This document shows positions 44,867 through 55,880 of a stretch of 64,000 nucleotides of DNA, piece by piece. The notes under the pieces were generated by a model that had not been told where the DNA came from, searched no databases, and saw nothing but the letters and a program-made list of their open reading frames with translations. This stretch comes from Adiantum capillus-veneris (lineage: Eukaryota > Streptophyta > Polypodiopsida > Polypodiales > Pteridaceae), in assembly GCA_014529385.2 (NCBI GenBank), contig CM043960.1:74005410-74069409 (forward strand). Direction: 5' to 3'. Every line of letters begins with the position of its first letter. The first letter of the stretch is position 1. The position numbers were made by a program, and so were the translations under genes.

Positions 44867-45317
44867 AAAATTGATGTCGGCCCAGTAAACTTCCATGGAT
44901 ATCACATTTTCTAATTCCATATCTATCAGCGAATAATCCCTTCAGTACTTTATTAATATTTCCCATGCTAATAAGTACTCCAATAATGCGCATATCCCAA
45001 AGGTACTTTTTTTCCACTGGGTTTTTTCCCTTTGGGCATCCAAGTATTAGACCCTAATTTAGAACCTCATCATTGTACTTTCCTTGTACATACTTTTCAT
45101 AAATAAACATAAGCCTCATCATTATGCTATTACAACGAAAAAATGCAACATCATCTCTCACATCAGACTGTTTGGACCAATGAAGATGTTGCAGAAAATT
45201 GAACCTCATCAACAAATCAACGACCAATGAAGAAATCATCCCATCAACAATCAATCAAAACCTTCCACAGCCTCCACGGACATTTTTCAAAAGTGCCCAA
45301 GGACGGGCACTAAAATC

Positions 45318-45329
45318 GGAAGGGGGGAA
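45318..45329 (+). other. Polypurine tract of the 39-kb element
   Basis: GGAAGGGGGGAA directly before TGTAACTG. A hairpin GTGCCC-AAGGAC-GGGCAC (45293-45310) precedes it. Confidence 0.75.
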
Positions 45330-46252
45330 TGTAACTGAGTCAACGTCAGTTAACAGGAGCTGCTAAAGATCGAAGACGTACGGATGCCCATTCAGGATGA
45401 ATACAAAGAAGCAGTAAAGATTGGAGTTACATATTTTTTACATTATCCTAAAATGGTCACGTATTGTAAATTCCCGATTTATTTCAAGCCATTGTAATAT
45501 TTTAATGTGTTACGCGCTCAATGGAAGTTCCAAGCTATAAAGAACAGGTCATTTAGTGTGCCTAGGTAGCAAATTCAGTAAGTGGTGGAGCCCTAAAGAC
45601 CTTAGGCACCCGAACATTGCATATTTTTACCCTAGGTACATAAGGCAGTGTGTAAAAGAAATTAGGGTTCTCAAGCTCATTTGTTGAGAGCACTCTTTGG
45701 TGAGAGCTCTTGAGGTGTGTGGCTATGGAGTCCTTGAGCTTCTCCTTGCTCATGAGACTTGATTAACACTAATCAATGATTCATTCTCTTTCACTATGCC
45801 TCTCTCATGCTTCTTATGATTGCCTATGATGCATAGATTATATAGATCTTAACTAATTAGTGGTTAATCTCTCTCTAATCTTGTGTGATTGCCCTTTTTT
45901 TCTTGTGTGTGCATGTAGGTTTGATTGGAGTGTGGTGCTCAATAGATCTATGTGTGTGTGTGATTGCGATTAGTGTGTTGCATGATAGAATCAGTGTTGT
46001 GTGCGTCTTGCAATCGTAGTGTGTGTGATTGGGTTGATTAGAGGTGAAGAGAAGTGGATGTGGAGATTGCTCTTCATTGCGGCTTAGCTCCTCCATAGGC
46101 CGAGAAGCTCACCTCATAGAGTTAACCATTCATGTTTCCATGATTAGTTCACTAACCGTGTGAGTGTTTCCATGCCCTAGCTGGGTAGCTCATCCCTCCG
46201 GATTGATAATTTTGTTGGTCATTGGAGATATTGTAATGATGGGACCCTAACA
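45330..46252 (+). repeat. Putative 3' LTR of the 39-kb element
   Basis: Starts TGTAACTGAGTCAACGTCAG after the PPT, has a TATA box CTATAAAGAA at 45535-45544 and a TGACGTT-type activator-like site at about 45341-45348 (reverse strand), and ends ...GGGACCCTAACA. It is followed by TTTGAGACTT, then the next LTR begins at 46263. The right end is inferred; no partner copy is present. Confidence 0.5.
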
Positions 46253-46262
46253 TTTGAGACTT

Positions 46263-47196
46263 TGTAGCACGGCCTAATCGCAACCCACACAAAATTATCA
46301 AATCCATGGATCGCGAAGCCATGGAAGCACGAGCATCGGGCGGATGAATAGAAATAGAGTATTCAAGAGATCACCTCTCCAATGCAAGTAGAGATTAGCC
46401 ATGGCAAAACTAACTCTAATCATTCTCTTATCACTAATCGAACAACTCCTACACACATCAAGTCCACCGAATTCCGACTTACCATAGACTAGAAACCACA
46501 AGTACACTATTGATAAGCACACACTAATTACCACATGTCAATCATGGCTCAATAGCTACACACACGAGATGAATGGTGCTAGAGTTTCATATAATCTATC
46601 TACACACAAGCAAAGAATAGGGCACACACACAAATTACAAAATTAAGACTCAACTTAATCAACCTAATTTGTGATGCTAAATATCGCAAATCAATTTCTC
46701 GTAGAGAGATAAGAGTGGTTAATAGCAAGAAGTACATACATCTCTCAAATCTAGAGTAATGAGAGCGTAATACTACCTCATGACATAATGAAATGTAGAG
46801 AAGATAAGACTAATGAGAAAATAGGAACTCGATTAATCAAGAAGAACTTACTCTAATTACAATTGGATTAGCACTAGCCTCTTAAGCATAAACATTAAAC
46901 TCACGGCTAGGCCATAGAGTGAACACTCCAGAGAGAGAGATCTCTCAAAAGTGGATCCTCAAGAGTGGATACTCAAGAATGAAACCTCCTTGCATGAAAT
47001 CTTCCTTTTCAAAGCTTTCACCACAATGCCTTCTACTATGAATTTAAGCGTGAGCCCTCAAACAACCATATACAACTTTGGAACTCCAAGTGAGCCCAAG
47101 ACTTATACAAAGTGAGTTGAAAATATTGAGTCACATCCATAGCATATCTCCCGCTTGATGCACAACCGGTGTAGCCTGTGTTAGCCGCTGCTAACA
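46263..47196 (-). repeat. 3' LTR of the non-coding LTR element
   Basis: Plus strand TGTAGCAC...CTGCTAACA. It aligns with 55881-56859 over nearly its whole length with high identity by eye. The PPT adjoins its right end. Confidence 0.85.
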
Positions 47197-47208
47197 TTCC
47201 CCCCTTCC
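47197..47208 (-). other. Polypurine tract of the non-coding LTR element
   Basis: Minus strand GGAAGGGGGGAA immediately before the LTR start TGTTAGC. Identical to the tract at 45318-45329. Confidence 0.85.
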
Positions 47209-50200
47209 TAATTTGGTGCATGTCCTTGTGTGCCGGTGAAGCAAACACGGTAACATGGTAGAAAGCAAGTCCATGGAAGAAATGTTGAGCAAAAAACATA
47301 AGAACACGTAATAAGCATCATGGGCCACCAAGAATGAATAAAACATGAAGCACAATAAACAATCATGCAAAGTGAATTTTTTGCTTCTAAAAGATGGGTG
47401 AATCATAGTAAAATACTAGACAACATAAAGTTAAAAAGACACCTATACTATCGTGAAGATTAAACCACTTGAAATTTCAGTTTTATGCATGAAACACAAG
47501 CAATCAATTATGACCCTAGGCTAATGCAAGTTCATAAACCTACTAGCCTAAAAACTATGTGACCAATATTAATAAATCATCCACGTCTATCATGTCAACG
47601 GGGTATAAAAAAGATCCTAATCTATTAGTACATTGTCAAATCTTTTTGAAGCTCATGGAAGTTTTGTTTTTTGTCATTCATTGAAAAAATTAAGCACAAT
47701 ACAAGGCTACCACCCCAAGGCAAGTCTAGGTACGACTCTCGGCTCCGTGAACCCTCAAGAAGGTGTTCCAAAAGCCTACTAGCCCACCAAGGCAACGGCT
47801 AACCCCTATCAGCCCAGAGTATCGGTTTAGGGCCTTGACCAAGCAAGCCAAGGTGATTCTCCTCACTTGCCAAGTGCCAATAAGGCGCTAGGCCTTACAT
47901 GGACACAGCATAACATAGAAATTTTCTTTTCACGTGTCTAGTAGAATTTTTGCTACTTTTTCTTGACACTTTTTTGCTTCATTGATTCATTTTTTAGCAC
48001 TTTTTTATTGCTTCCTTTCTGAGATGCTTATGGCAATTGGACTAAAGGACTAAAGTCTAATCATAGCCCTAGTTCATGTTAAAAATGAATGGAGTATTAA
48101 GACTATCACGAAGAGTCTAGGACTAATGAGAAATGAACCTACATTAATCTAAGGTCAAGGCCAATTACCTATGATTAGCACACATAAAACCTATTTTTTG
48201 ATGATTGAAAAAGTGTTGAAAGTTTAGGATGCCTAGCTTTTGAACATGAAAGAACCATAGCTTAAGCAAAAATTACTTAAGCCAAGCATAGAGAATGAAG
48301 AGATGAACAAAAGAGAAAAATCATGGAAGGATACACCTATTCATGCTCTTTTGAGCATCCTTGAACAAGCATCCCCTCTGTGTAGACAATCTCTTGATCT
48401 TTTATTACAATCCAATTTGATTTGAAGTTAAGTGTATACACAAGCTCCAAAGGCCTTTTATTGAAATAAAAAAGCACACAAAAAAACATTAATGGAAACC
48501 TAAAGCTAGGGTCTTGCATACCCGAATTTTCCAAAGGAAAAAAAGCCAAGGGAAAAAGGTACCTTTGGTTATGCACATGGTGCTCTTTATAGAAAATTTA
48601 TGCATACATAACAACCATGAGAGATAAAATGAGCTCCTACATAAGCAAATTTTACATTTTTTACCATCTCTCATGCATGATTCAAAGTAGATTAGTTTCT
48701 AGCTCACTTGAAATATGGAATTTAAAACAAGCTAAGAGCTGAAAATAATGCAACTTTGATGAAATGAAGTGGCTCTTGAAAATCGAATTTTACAATTAAA
48801 AGCTTTCACAACTAGCTCATCAAATTTTACAATTTAAGAGCACGCTATGAGCTAGAGATGACTGCAACTTGATGAAATGAAAATGAATGGCTCTCAATAG
48901 CCAAATTTTGTACTTTGAAAGTGCTAAAAAAATTTGGGTAAACACTAGCTCAAAATAAATTTTTTATTGCATTTTAGACCAACCTATGAGCTAGCATGTA
49001 TACTACTTTTAATCCAAAGAAATGGAATGGCTCTAAGTAGCCAAATTTTATAATTTTTTGCAATGATAACCCCTTCTTGGATCAATGAGAGCACACTCCT
49101 ACCCACAACCCTTCAAAATGAAGCTCAATTGGGCAATTGGGCATGGCGGGTCAGCATAGGCGAGATCGGGGCGGGGAATGGGGCCGAGGCGAAGCTGTAG
49201 GCCAGCGGTTGCAATAATGCCGACCTGGCTTTTCTGGAAAAAAGAGTGTGTGTCTCTCGTGTGTGGGAGCTGCGAGCCACTAGGCATAAGCACAGTGGGT
49301 GGATTCATGAGAGAGATGTGTGGGAGCTAGCTGGCAATGAGCGCGGAGCTAAGGCAACGTGTGTGTATGTGGGTCTCTGCGAGCACCAGGCCAAAAATGG
49401 AGGGCCAATCCGAAAATGCGTGTGTGTGAGGTCAAAAGCGGCAGTCAATTGGCGATGTTTTAGCGAGGGCCACAGACCATGGGGTTGCAAATGGTAGCAA
49501 GAAACAAAAGCGAGTATGCGTGTGGTTGGAAACCCGCAACCTAAAAAAAATAAATAAATCTCTTTTGGATCTTGTTCCCACAATTAGCGAGCGCACATGC
49601 TTGTCCATAGTCTCAAAACTCTCAAAGACACTCAATCTCACATCAAATTGACCTCGATATGTGAAATTTTTTGCAAACACTCAAAGATAAGTTGAATTTT
49701 TCAATTGATCTCAAAATTAGGTTGAAAATTCCTTGCAATTACCCAAAATTAAAGCTCAATCCAAAAATGATACAAAAATTGATTTTGAACTCAATCAATT
49801 ACACAAAATCATGCATGTTTTGACATTTTTAGATTCCTCTTCAAGTTTCTTTGTAAAGCATACATAAAATTTTCGGTCCATCATTGATCAAAGTGGGTGA
49901 ACCATTTTCAATTAATGCATTCATACACTATTGAGCTTTGCAACCTCATGAAACATAGTATACCGATTTTCACATTTCTATAACCAAATTTTAATCATCG
50001 CAACTTGTGAGTTGCTCATATCCTCAAATTGGCATACACAAAAATGGTCATTCGTATACAATCATTTTCAATTGAGTGCCAATTGAATCATCTATCTCAA
50101 TTCTCAAAGCCAATTGTGATACACATATCAACTATTTGGCCAAATTAATCATCATAATTGGTAAAAAATACCAATTATATATTCAAGCACTGGATTGCAC

Positions 50201-50753
50201 ATGCCATTGAGTAGGCACATACACCCAAATTTAGACCAAAATTTTATGAAAAAATTACATCAATTCCACATAGCAATGCTCAACTTGCAAACTCAATCAA
50301 GCAGAAGTGAATGCATGCATGCTTAATTTCTAAAAATTTAGCACTATTTTTACCCAATCAAGCGATGCACACACTAAAAAATTAAGCACAAGTGATCAAA
50401 TTTGGCTTAATTGGCAATGCATTTAAGCTTATACCTAATGATTGCACACACATTTCACAATCAAAAATCATTTAGGTGCCCTAATTGACCATCAATCATA
50501 AAAAATCAAGTGGTCTTGGATAGGCGCACACACTCAATTTTTGCCCAAATTTTTGGCAATTACGCTTATCCAATGATTGGATTAGCTTAGCATACACATC
50601 ACTTACATGGTCGCATACTCATAAATCATCAATTCCATCAATTTTTATTTATGCACCCATTCAAGATTAGGTACACACACACTTGAATTTTTTGATATTT
50701 TTTTCTCTCTTTGGTGCATTACACACACAATGATTTTTATGCACACACATGAA
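47209..50753. other. Non-coding internal region of the LTR element
   Basis: No domain in any frame. AT-rich, many CACACA-type short runs. It includes three diverged tandem units at 48700-49070. Confidence 0.6.
48700..49070. repeat. Three diverged tandem units (about 113-133 bp)
   Basis: Units begin TAGCTCA at 48700, 48813 and 48946. Each contains GCTAAGAGCTG/GCTATGAGCTAG, then GAAATGAA...TGGCTCT and AGCCAAATTTT-like segments in the same order. Identity is low but the order is conserved. Confidence 0.6.
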
Positions 50754-50758
50754 TTGTT

Positions 50759-50921
50759 TGTTAGGTAAAGGCGGTGTGCCTCACCGTGTTTTGCCCGTGT
50801 CCGGCTGCCCAAATTTATTTCCTTATTCTTTATACATACAAAGGATAAGGAGATATAAACTCACATTCTCACATGGTGCTCACATAGTGAGATTTGGGAG
50901 CTCCACCCCACATCTTGTGTC

Positions 50922-51001
<80 letters not shown>

Positions 51002-51044
51002 CTTTGCACTCTCTGTGCAGACGCACCGCATCCGCGCACTCACA
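50759..51044 (+). repeat. 5' LTR of the nested copia element, with expanded CT tract
   Basis: TGTTAGGTAAAGGCGGTGTG...CCGCGCACTCACA. Contains CT tract 50927-50997 (71 bases). The 3' copy has only about 15 bases of CT, accounting for most of the length difference (286 versus 253 bp, after a partly offsetting insertion in the 3' copy). Confidence 0.92.
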
Positions 51045-52326
51045 ATTGCTATCAGAGCCATGCTGATTGCGGAGAGCGCGACGGCTTCGAGAGCTTCTAG
51101 GCGATAGCTCGCTCGCTCTCGGCGGTGGAGAGATTAAGAAATATTGGAAGCTTTGTGAGAATGCAACAGGAGCTTGTGCACTTAGTTGAGAGTGATGTAT
51201 GCTCTTGTGGAAGCTCAGAAAGGAGTGTGGAAGATTGTGTGTAAGTGAAGTTGCTGCCCTAAAAACTGTGTGGGCAGTAGCACTGTTTTCAGATTCATTT
51301 TTCTTCTTGTAGAATGTAGATATGAGAATTCTCTCTAAAGTGCCCATCCGTTTCGACGTGGTCTACAACTTTGCAAAATAATTTTTTTGCAAATTTCTCA
51401 CCGTTTTGCTGATATTAAGCTTAGACTGGTTGTATACAGAAATTGCAGTTTTTTGTTTTCGCATAGTGTGCGAGGTTGATGCACTTTTGGAAGCACGGCA
51501 GGTGCTCAAAGTTAGATGTATAAATTCTGAGCTGAAGATGTAATTTTAGCTTGTGCAAAGCTTGTGGTTTGAGGGTTTTTGGTAGATTTGGGCAACGAAG
51601 TACGGAGGCGTTTACACACCATCGAAGCGGTCTCTTGAGAGATGTAGTTTTTTGGAGTACACAGGTGGAGGTTCTTTCACAGGTTTCACAGGATACTTTG
51701 GTAGTGATTTTGTACTTGGATTCATGGTCTTTGTGAATGTATTTGCATATGGTTATGGTGCATAGTTGATGCCCATTATATGAATTTTGGCGAGCACTTT
51801 CAAGTGTCGGTGAGCTCAGATGAGAGCATTGTTTTCGCATTGATCAAGTTTCCGGATTGCAAATCTTTCGGCGCTTGCTTATGCGCGGTCACTCAGTTGA
51901 TGTACGTTGAGTGTGGATTGTCATTGTATATGAAAATGTGGAGCCATTTGTCATTTCTACTCATTGGCATTGAGTAGTGTTATGGTTTATGGTAGAAATT
52001 GTACTTGAGTTTTTGCTCAGTTTTCAGGGGAAACTCTACCGGATTTTTCTCAGATTCTCGCTATGGTTTATGCGTATTCCCAGTTTTCTCTCTAATGGTA
52101 TAGTGATCAATATATTCCCACTTAGACGATGATCGAGTGTTTACTCTCACTTTGATAGGTTTTGTCAGTTTGGACACAGTTTGGTGTTTTTGTATCCACT
52201 CTCGCAAGAGTGAGGAGTCGTGTATCCTTCTTTGCTTGAGACAGTGCTCTCGGGTGGGAGAGTTTTTTGATCTCGAGCATTGTTTTCCATTGTTTGGCAT
52301 GGCCATGAGAGGCGATTTTTGTTCAC
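51045..52326. other. Leader and eroded gag of the nested copia element
   Basis: No capsid motif could be read in any frame. Frames here are short and without known domains. Confidence 0.4.
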
Positions 52327-53040
52327 GGCGAGACTGACATGTTGGTATTGTGGCCACAAGGGGCATACTAGGTGTCGTTGCTTTAGGCGTATGAGGTAGC
52401 GGAAGAGGCAAATGCATGGTGCTACGAGAGTATGCATGTGACGGGCATGTCACTTTTGAGTCTAGCTTGCCTTCAGACTACTTTGTGTCTTGGGATAGCA
52501 CATTGTCTACGCGTTTTCTACTAGACGAGCATGCAGTTTTTCACGTGACGCCACATCGTGATTTGTTTTGCTCTTTCTCTACTTGGTTGTGTGTAGTTTG
52601 CTGATGGTTCAACATATGACATAGAGGGTGATGGAAATGTATGCATGTCTTTACCTAGTGGTGCATTCCTTATGCTACAAGATGTACGTTATGTACCAGG
52701 ACTCAATCAAAGTCTCGTTTCAGTGCGTCAATTGCAAAGTAGTGGACATTGTGTACTGCTTGGATAGCGGTCATTTTAGATGCATAGGGGATCACTGGTG
52801 ATAGCCAGAGGTGATAGGAGTGGTTTGGTATACCCTTTGCATATTTCTGACACACGAGGCTTTGTAGTCTCTATGTATTTGCAGCCATGTTTGCGGCGAG
52901 AGACGAGGCGTGTCTCTTTTGCGGATGTGCTGCATGGAGAGCAGATTGTGCATTTGTCTTGTGGTGATGTTCACGCAGACAACGGTATGTCTGGGATGCA
53001 AAGCTTTGTCAGTCATCAATTGAGGGGACATCAATTGAGC
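52327..53040 (+). pseudogene. Copia gag zinc knuckle and protease remnant
   Basis: Zinc knuckle CWYCGHKGHTRCRC at 52340-52381. The protease region reads FLLDEHAVFHVTPHRDLFCS; the catalytic motif, normally DSGAS/T, is DEHAV (52524-52538), so the enzyme is dead. After a shift it continues VFADGSTYDIEGDGNV and LQDVRYVPGLNQSLVSVRQL, the conserved C-terminal half of copia protease, then stops at 52764. Later codons (HRGSLVIARGDRSGLVYPLH) look like the pre-integrase segment. Integrase is absent. Confidence 0.8.
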
Positions 53041-53139
53041 TAGAGATCGATGCATTGTTCTATGATGTGTTCGATGCGTTTGAGGACGATAGTGTCCTTC
53101 AGACAGCTGTGTGTGATTGCAGTAGTGCTGATTTTTTGA

Positions 53140-53526
53140 TTGCATTTGCCAGAGGATGCTGACATGGTGATGCATAGTCAGGTGGTTCCTGATGAGGATG
53201 CATATGGCACTGAGGTTGCTGATAGGGATAGGTTGGCACACATAGTGCATGTTTTGTCGGCTTTCCAGTCTCTTATGTCTGACCTTTTGGTTTCGAGACC
53301 TGATCTTGCTTATGCATTTGCATTGGGAGTTGTCAGTCGTGCGATGACTGACACTGGCATTGTGCATTATGGAGCCATGCAGGTCGTCACTCGATACCTG
53401 CATCATGAGTGTCATCGTAGCTCTGGTCCTAGTGGTATGCATGTTGCATCTACACTAGAGCGGTTACAGAGTGAGCCAGTGGGCATAGGTGGAGAGTCGT
53501 CTTCTCTCACCTCTTGTATATACTAG
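53140..53526 (+). pseudogene. Copia RT C-terminal / RNase H start remnant
   Basis: The 128-codon frame contains VLSAFQSLMSDLLVSRPDLA and YAFALGVVSRAMTDTGIVHY followed by VTRYLHHE, which align by pattern with the copia signature SRPDIAYAVGVVSR..(NP)..HW..V..ILRYL. It lies directly upstream of the 3' LTR, so the RNase H catalytic part was lost. The fusion to protease-derived sequence shows that the deletion spans integrase and most of RT. Confidence 0.8.
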
Positions 53527-53578
53527 TTGTAGGCTAGTCTTCTCGCCACTTATCGTCACACAGCCTTTAGTGGGAGAC

Positions 53579-53831
53579 TGTTAGGTAAAGGCGATGTGCC
53601 TCACCATGCTTTGCCTGTGTCCATCGGCCAGTGTCTGGTTGCCCACATTTATTTCCTTATTCTTTATACATACAAAGAATAAGGAGCTCTCACTCACATT
53701 CTCACATGGTGCTCACACAATGAGATTTGGGAGCTCCTCCGCACATCTTGTGTCGTGCTCTCTCTCTCTCTCGCTCTCCCTCTTTCCCTTTTTCACTCTT
53801 TGCACACACACATCGCATCCGTGCACTCACA
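53579..53831 (+). repeat. 3' LTR of the nested copia element
   Basis: TGTTAGGTAAAGGCGATGTG...CCGTGCACTCACA. It aligns with 50759-51044 and carries a short insertion (CATCGGCCAGTGT) and a short CT tract (53758-53772). Confidence 0.92.
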
Positions 53832-53993
53832 TTCTTGATGAGAATTAAGAATTAATTTGATACACACAAGGTTCATTAGTCAAAATTTGACCATCAATTT
53901 CATTTCAAGTGAATCAAATTAGGTGCAAAATGTAGGTCAATTGAATTACACACCTAATTTTAGCAAATAATTAGCAACATTGAAACTCATTAA

Positions 53994-55313
53994 CACTAGG
54001 TTGGTAATGGGACACTTTTATGTCCTGGGACACTTTTATGTCCTGTTAAGTGACCATTTTCCTTGAATTATGTCAAGAGTTTCAAAATGGATTTTGAGGT
54101 GATTTCTATCTAGAAATTTGTCTCATGAGCTGAAAAAAACTCCACATTTTTTTGGAATATCAATTCCATCTTTAACCTTGTCCTTGCACAACATTTCACT
54201 ACCTAAACTATGTGAAAAAACGGGTCCTGTTTTTGGCTTTTTGCAACTATACCACTCTAGAATTCATGTTTGTGAGGTCTATCATGCTAGAGAACTATCT
54301 TTAGTAGTCCTCAACATGTCCTGATGCTTCTAGGGAGAAATAAATATTAAAGTTGTAACTTATGACCAAATTACAAAAATTGCCAAATCCTGTTTTTTTG
54401 CCAATTTTAGCTCTTCTATGATTTTTTTGGTGGATTTCATGATATCCCAAATACATTTTTGATTTTCTACATCGCATATTGTAACATAAGGCTAATATTC
54501 CTTGAGTTTTGGGGCACCTAATACCCTATTTTGCATAGTATACAACGATGGTTGATTTTTCAATTATAGAAGAAAACGAATCATTCTAGTATATCTTTTT
54601 CAATATTGTTAGTTTATGGTGACAACTACATGCGTTTTGTAGGTAGTAACCATATCTAGTCATAAGGATAAAATTTGTCTAGATATTGAATAGTTTCTAT
54701 GGGATTCTGCAACTCATAATGTTGAACCCAGTTTTTTCACGTTTGCTGTATTTAGCACTTCATCTTTGTCCCCAAGATTCCCCTTGGTAAGAGATGTATT
54801 ATTTTTTTGACATGCTCCATGGCTCCTTATGAACCTAAAGGACAATAGGGAACTAAGAAAACGTGCATATATTATTTGTATTGAGCATGGCTATAGAAAC
54901 TTTGATGATAGGTTTGCAGAATGGTAAAAATTCAACTTTTTTGTACCTATTTATTTTGGCAAAACAAAAAGTAGTGAGTAAGAAGCAATCATATGTTCTG
55001 ATCACCAACCCATTGAAGTTAACTAGGGAATTTATCTCAAGTCCTACAAAAATCCCTAATCTTATTTTTATGCAACAAAATGTAAGAAATGACTGTTTTG
55101 ATGAAAATGTACTGGTCCATCAACTTTGGAGGCTTAGTGTGACCAAAAGATAAGAAATTTTACAAGTTTCTTACTTTTTTCATGTGTAATAGGCCTTGAA
55201 CTATAACCTCATGAAAGGATTTTACAAAATGAGTGGATCTACTATTTTTTTTGAGGTTTTCTTCAAAACCCTAAAAGGACACTTTTATGTCCTGTTAGGT
55301 TACCAACCTAGTG
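53994..55313. mobile_element. Non-autonomous TIR DNA transposon, CACTA ends, TTAA flanks
   Basis: 1,320 bp. Ends are perfect 14-bp inverted repeats CACTAGGTTGGTAA / TTACCAACCTAGTG. Both sides carry TTAA (53990-53993, 55314-55317). Subterminal copies of GGACACTTTTATGTCC (itself an imperfect palindrome) lie at the left end (two, about 54010-54044) and the right end (one, about 55277-55292). CACTA ends and subterminal repeats suggest the CACTA superfamily, whose 3-bp duplication is not perfect here (TAA versus TTA). The TTAA flanks would fit piggyBac-type insertion. No transposase motif; the longest frame inside (54863-55153) is unrecognised. Confidence 0.75.
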
Positions 55314-55317
55314 TTAA

Positions 55318-55848
55318 TCAATCAAGAATTGACATAACAAGTGAGTGAACTTACATCGTTATTACACTCCAAGCAATTCCTTTGCTCCACGGGAAGACCC
55401 ATCATTGCACACACAAGTGTGTGCACCATTAAATCGGCTCCAAAATTGACCATTGTAGGCAAAAAATCAAACACTCAAATCATCAAATTAAGCATAAATT
55501 AGCACAATTAACTTGATAAGAGTGATGATTCCACCTCTTACAAGGGGCTTTAACATACTTTACACTTCAAATGTTAGTGGTTAGGCTAGCATGGTTAGTC
55601 AAAATTAGTAATTATTAGCACTAAATTAGTACAATTAGCATGGAAATCAAGCGAAATTAGCAAGCGTTAGCATGAAATTAGTGAAATTAGGGGTTTGGGG
55701 TATTCATAACTCAACATTAGCATAAATTTCTTGCACAAACATCATCAAATCACACCAAAATTGAGTTACACACACTCAAAAACCGAGAAATTAGCAGTGA
55801 AATTACTCTATTCTAAACATCCTATACTCACTAGCTTAGGTTATCGAT
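55318..55848. other. Non-coding leader of the LTR element
   Basis: Follows the PBS on the minus strand. It is rich in TTAGCA-type words and has no reading frame of note. Confidence 0.5.
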
Positions 55849-55865
55849 TGCCGAGAGCGGTGCCA
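55849..55865 (-). other. Primer binding site of the non-coding LTR element
   Basis: The minus strand reads TGGCACCGCTCTCGGCA, a diverged TGGCGCCGTTGCCGG-type PBS, 15 bases after the LTR end GTGCTACA. Confidence 0.7.
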
Positions 55866-55880
55866 AATGTAGGGAGGCGT

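Larger units (their letters stand above)
50759..53831 (+). mobile_element. Complete, internally deleted Ty1/copia element
   Basis: 3,073 bp with LTRs 50759-51044 and 53579-53831, a PBS variant TGCTATCAGAGCC at 51047-51059, and a purine-rich AGTGGGAGA tract (53570-53577) next to the 3' LTR. The flanks TTGTT (50754-50758) and TTCTT (53832-53836) look like a once-identical 5-bp target duplication. Internal coding is reduced to gag knuckle, protease and the RT/RNase H end. Integrase and most RT are gone. It is inserted in the internal region of the surrounding LTR element. Confidence 0.9.
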
